Source: Lunularia cruciata
Lineage: Eukaryota > Streptophyta > Marchantiopsida > Lunulariales > Lunulariaceae
Direction: 5' to 3'
Length of the DNA stretch: 64,000 nt
Assembly (NCBI GenBank): GCA_948567375.1
Contig: OX419756.1
Span: 15,071,001 to 15,135,000, forward strand
Positions within the stretch are counted from its first letter, which is position 1, and each line of letters opens with the position of its first letter. Of the stretch, positions 61,461-64,000 are shown piece after piece. The position numbers were made by a program, and so were the translations under genes. The notes beneath the pieces are model-generated. The model made no database searches, was not told the DNA's origin, and worked only from the letters and a program-made list of their open reading frames with translations.

Positions 61461-62784
61461 TAAGGACATGTGTCTCCTCCTAGTACCGTTCTCTATTGTT
61501 CTTCCTCCCAATTGTAAGGATTACCCCAAAGATTCCTAGTTGCTCTCTACTCCCAATTCTAGAGCATAAATATCAAGTGTTTGCTCTGAAGGAACCACTC
61601 CTAGCTCTCCGAGCACATTTATCAATTCCTCAAGATTGAAGAATCATATCATGGATCTTCCTCATGGATTTCTTTCCTCTCTCAATCTTTCTATTGAGTG
61701 CAAGATAACTATGAAGAACTATCAACTACAAAGGGACTAAGATTGCTTGAGCGTTGTTTGGAAAGTTCATGCAAAAGTGGAAATTACTCAGGTGGCACTT
61801 AGTGTTATACTCAGGAGTCCTTTGATAATGGTCCTCAATGAACACATTTGAGAGCTCTCCTATGGGTGCCAACGGTCACTAGTTGCAATTCTTTATCCAT
61901 CTGTTCTTTATTCTTGATCCTTGGGGTACAATCTTTGGTTCCAAAAATATTTGGCTCCAAAGATTCTTTGCATTTGTGTTCTTCATGCTCAACCCATCTT
62001 CAGACTTGACTTGTTTGTATTACTTCCTTTGTCTTAACAGCTCTTCAAGACTTGTATCCAAACAAGTACATAATCTAAAGAATGGATAGAGAATTAGTTT
62101 CTTCCTTGAACATGAAAATAACTAACTCTTAAAAAAATATTTGAAACAAAATTTGCAACTTATAAAGTGTACCACACTTATAATCACCAACAAATAATCA
62201 ATATCTATTTAAAATTATCAACATGTTTAAATAGAAGGAAAATTTTTAAGAAAATTATTGAAAATTTTTAGTTGCTTTTTAAACAATTGGAATTCTTTGC
62301 ATGAAGCTTTTGGAATACTGTTGAAAGTGAACCCTCTCAAATGTATGTTCAATTTGAAATTTAATTTAATCATTTAAGGCCAATTGACTGTAATCGTCAA
62401 AATATCTTAATCAATCATAATTATCTAGGCACATCAATTCCATGAAAGGTATAAAAAAGTTTTAATTAGAAAAATATACCACATAAATAGAGTATTGTAG
62501 TTGTTAATTTTGTTTGCTTAGCAAAAACAGCTCTATTATAGTTGGATTCTTGTCTAACATGTCTTAAGAGCAATTGTATTGCAACGTGGTAGTATAATTA
62601 TGAAGAGTCACTTGATTCTCAAGTTTCAACATAAAATATCTTGAATAAAAAGGTTCAAAAGAGTCAGAAATAAATTAAGATTAATTTACTTATGTAATAT
62701 ACAGGTAACTAATTACATTTACCAAGACAAGTCAGATTTATCTAAATTACGACGTATTTTGCATTGTAAACTATCCCCTGTTCG
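61461..62784. other. AT-rich sequence without recognised gene
   Basis: No frame or repeat was recognised here. Confidence 0.35.
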
Positions 62785-62910
62785 TAAGGCAACATAATCA
62801 AATAGGATCATGAAGGTGATTGATTTTGCAAAATCTGCACAATTTGTAAGTAAGGTAACATAATCAAATAAGATAATGAAGGTAATTGATTTTGCAAAAC
62901 CTGCACAATA
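62785..62910 (+). repeat. 66-bp tandem duplication
   Basis: TAAGG(C/T)AACATAATCAAATA.GAT.ATGAAGGT.ATTGATTTTGCAAAA.CTGCACAAT occurs twice, starting at 62785 and 62851, with few differences. Non-coding. Confidence 0.85.
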
Positions 62911-63249
62911 ATACTTTTTTCTGTAATAAGATCCTTAATTGAACATGGATAACAGCTTCATGTTCAAACATTCTCCCAAGCAAAGCTCATAAGTCTAGAG
63001 ATTTTCCATAAATTCTTCTTTCTTCTTCCGCGCTAGTTTGTGGCATGTTTGATACATTTGTTGGTGAATGCGTGAGAACTTATCATAGTAAAAGTGTCAC
63101 CTCCATATTTTGTAATTTATTTTAGACCTTTTATGTCTATATTTATGGATAATTATAACATTGGGTGATATTTCTTCTTAGTATTCTACTAATTTCTAAA
63201 TCATATAATTTATATAAGTAATCAGATAATCTTAAGCGCCGTAAGACAG
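62911..63249. other. transition sequence
   Basis: Composition shifts from AT-rich repeat-like to more balanced sequence towards the right edge; nothing specific was recognised. Confidence 0.3.
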
Positions 63250-63576
63250 ATGTCTCATTTCGATACCACTGAAGCGTGGAACCCATTTTACCTTTTGGTG
63301 TTTCATCCTTGTGACTTAATGGGTCTTTTCCCTGTTCTGTCTATAAATGAATGTCTTTACGACCAACAACTACTACGGCTCTATGCAGAAGTACATAGGT
63401 CAGTAAAGGTTCTTGTCTCTTTGTATGGACGTAGGGACAATAGGACAAAGAGAAGATTTCCCGTCATTGCAAACTTTCGCGCTTTCAAGTCACAGACACC
63501 GCCGTCGGCAATTTCACTTGACACCTATGATCTGGTTGCGTCTTCAAGTCTTCAGTCTCGTTTCGATGTAGAGTAA
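63250..63576 (+). CDS. short open frame, hypothetical (possible first exon)
   Basis: ATG-initiated frame of 108 codons in sequence of higher GC than the preceding 50 kb. The composition is protein-like but matches no family I know. No supporting splice or neighbour evidence was found. It may be part of a gene beginning at the window edge, or chance; a minus-strand frame at 63968-63738 is nearby. Confidence 0.2.
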   Translation: MSHFDTTEAWNPFYLLVFHPCDLMGLFPVLSINECLYDQQLLRLYAEVHRSVKVLVSLYGRRDNRTKRRFPVIANFRAFKSQTPPSAISLDTYDLVASSSLQSRFDVE

Positions 63577-64000
63577 CGAACCAGCTATCGGGAACGAAGC
63601 CAACAAGTCACCGAGAACGGAAAAGTTCCAGAGAGACAAAAGACTCGGGGATATTAGCTCATTTTATTACTATGACATAGAAGATCGCCATCATAGCCGG
63701 TGATATGCTTGGAGCGCGAAATCAAGGCTGTTCGAGGTTATATAGGGGAGTAGGAGACTTGTGGCAAGAAAGGAGCAAAAAGTGGAACGGTTTGGTATTC
63801 GCAATTACGGCTGGGCGTTAATGCGATTACTGCATCTGTGCGACGAAAAACGCAATACCGGCAATTTAGCATCATGAAATTATTGAAGACAAGAGGACGG
63901 GGACGAGAAAAGGAGTAGATATCTTGGGAGATACGGGGTTCCGTAGTTCCTCTCCACTGAAAGCTCATTAACTCGAGAATTGTAGACTGGCCATCGGCCT

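Noticed and set aside
1-64000. tRNA, rRNA or organelle DNA insertions
   Set aside because: No cloverleaf-like tRNA gene or rRNA text was noticed by eye; the only tRNA-related matches are retrotransposon primer sites.

Overview
The window looks like land-plant nuclear DNA. It holds one spliced gene with GT-AG introns, and most of the rest is AT-rich, nested, decaying retrotransposon sequence. The internal regions are plant-type Ty3/gypsy chromoviruses (integrase plus chromodomain) with tRNA-iMet primer sites. I cannot name the species; a bryophyte or other plant with repeat-rich chromosomes would fit. No prokaryotic operon, CRISPR array, rRNA or tRNA gene was seen.

Layout. 1-11 kb is mostly non-repetitive. 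It contains a 12-exon minus-strand gene (10539 to 5864, 460 codons) for a plant protein with four CxxC pairs of DnaJ zinc-finger type, flanked on both sides by direct copies of a ~300-bp repeat. 12-18 kb holds the 3' part of a minus-strand chromovirus (family A) and a copia-like fragment. 18-31 kb is AT-rich, with two solo LTRs of a second chromovirus (family B), a decayed hAT-like transposase and an (AT)n tract. 31-36.7 kb contains a minus-strand copia remnant interrupted by a family A LTR, then the 3' half of an old minus-strand family B element. 37.4-44.0 kb is a full-length but heavily mutated family A element. 44.6-46.0 kb is a ~278-bp tandem repeat. 46.3-53.8 kb is an old minus-strand family B gag/protease/LTR fragment, into whose LTR a young, nearly complete family B element (47821-53478, TSD CCTAG) has inserted. 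54-64 kb has two decayed minus-strand coding blocks rich in charged coiled coil, a solo family A LTR with perfect TSD ATAGG, and a short open frame near the right edge.

The most notable signal is in the family B LTRs. Directly upstream of the TATA box they carry a dense array of perfect heat-shock elements: contiguous alternating nGAAn/nTTCn pentamers in sets of three and four. This is the promoter design known from the heat-activated copia element ONSEN, but here it sits in a Ty3/gypsy chromovirus. The array occurs in both LTRs of the young element and, more or less decayed, in the two solo LTRs, so it belongs to the family and not to one copy.
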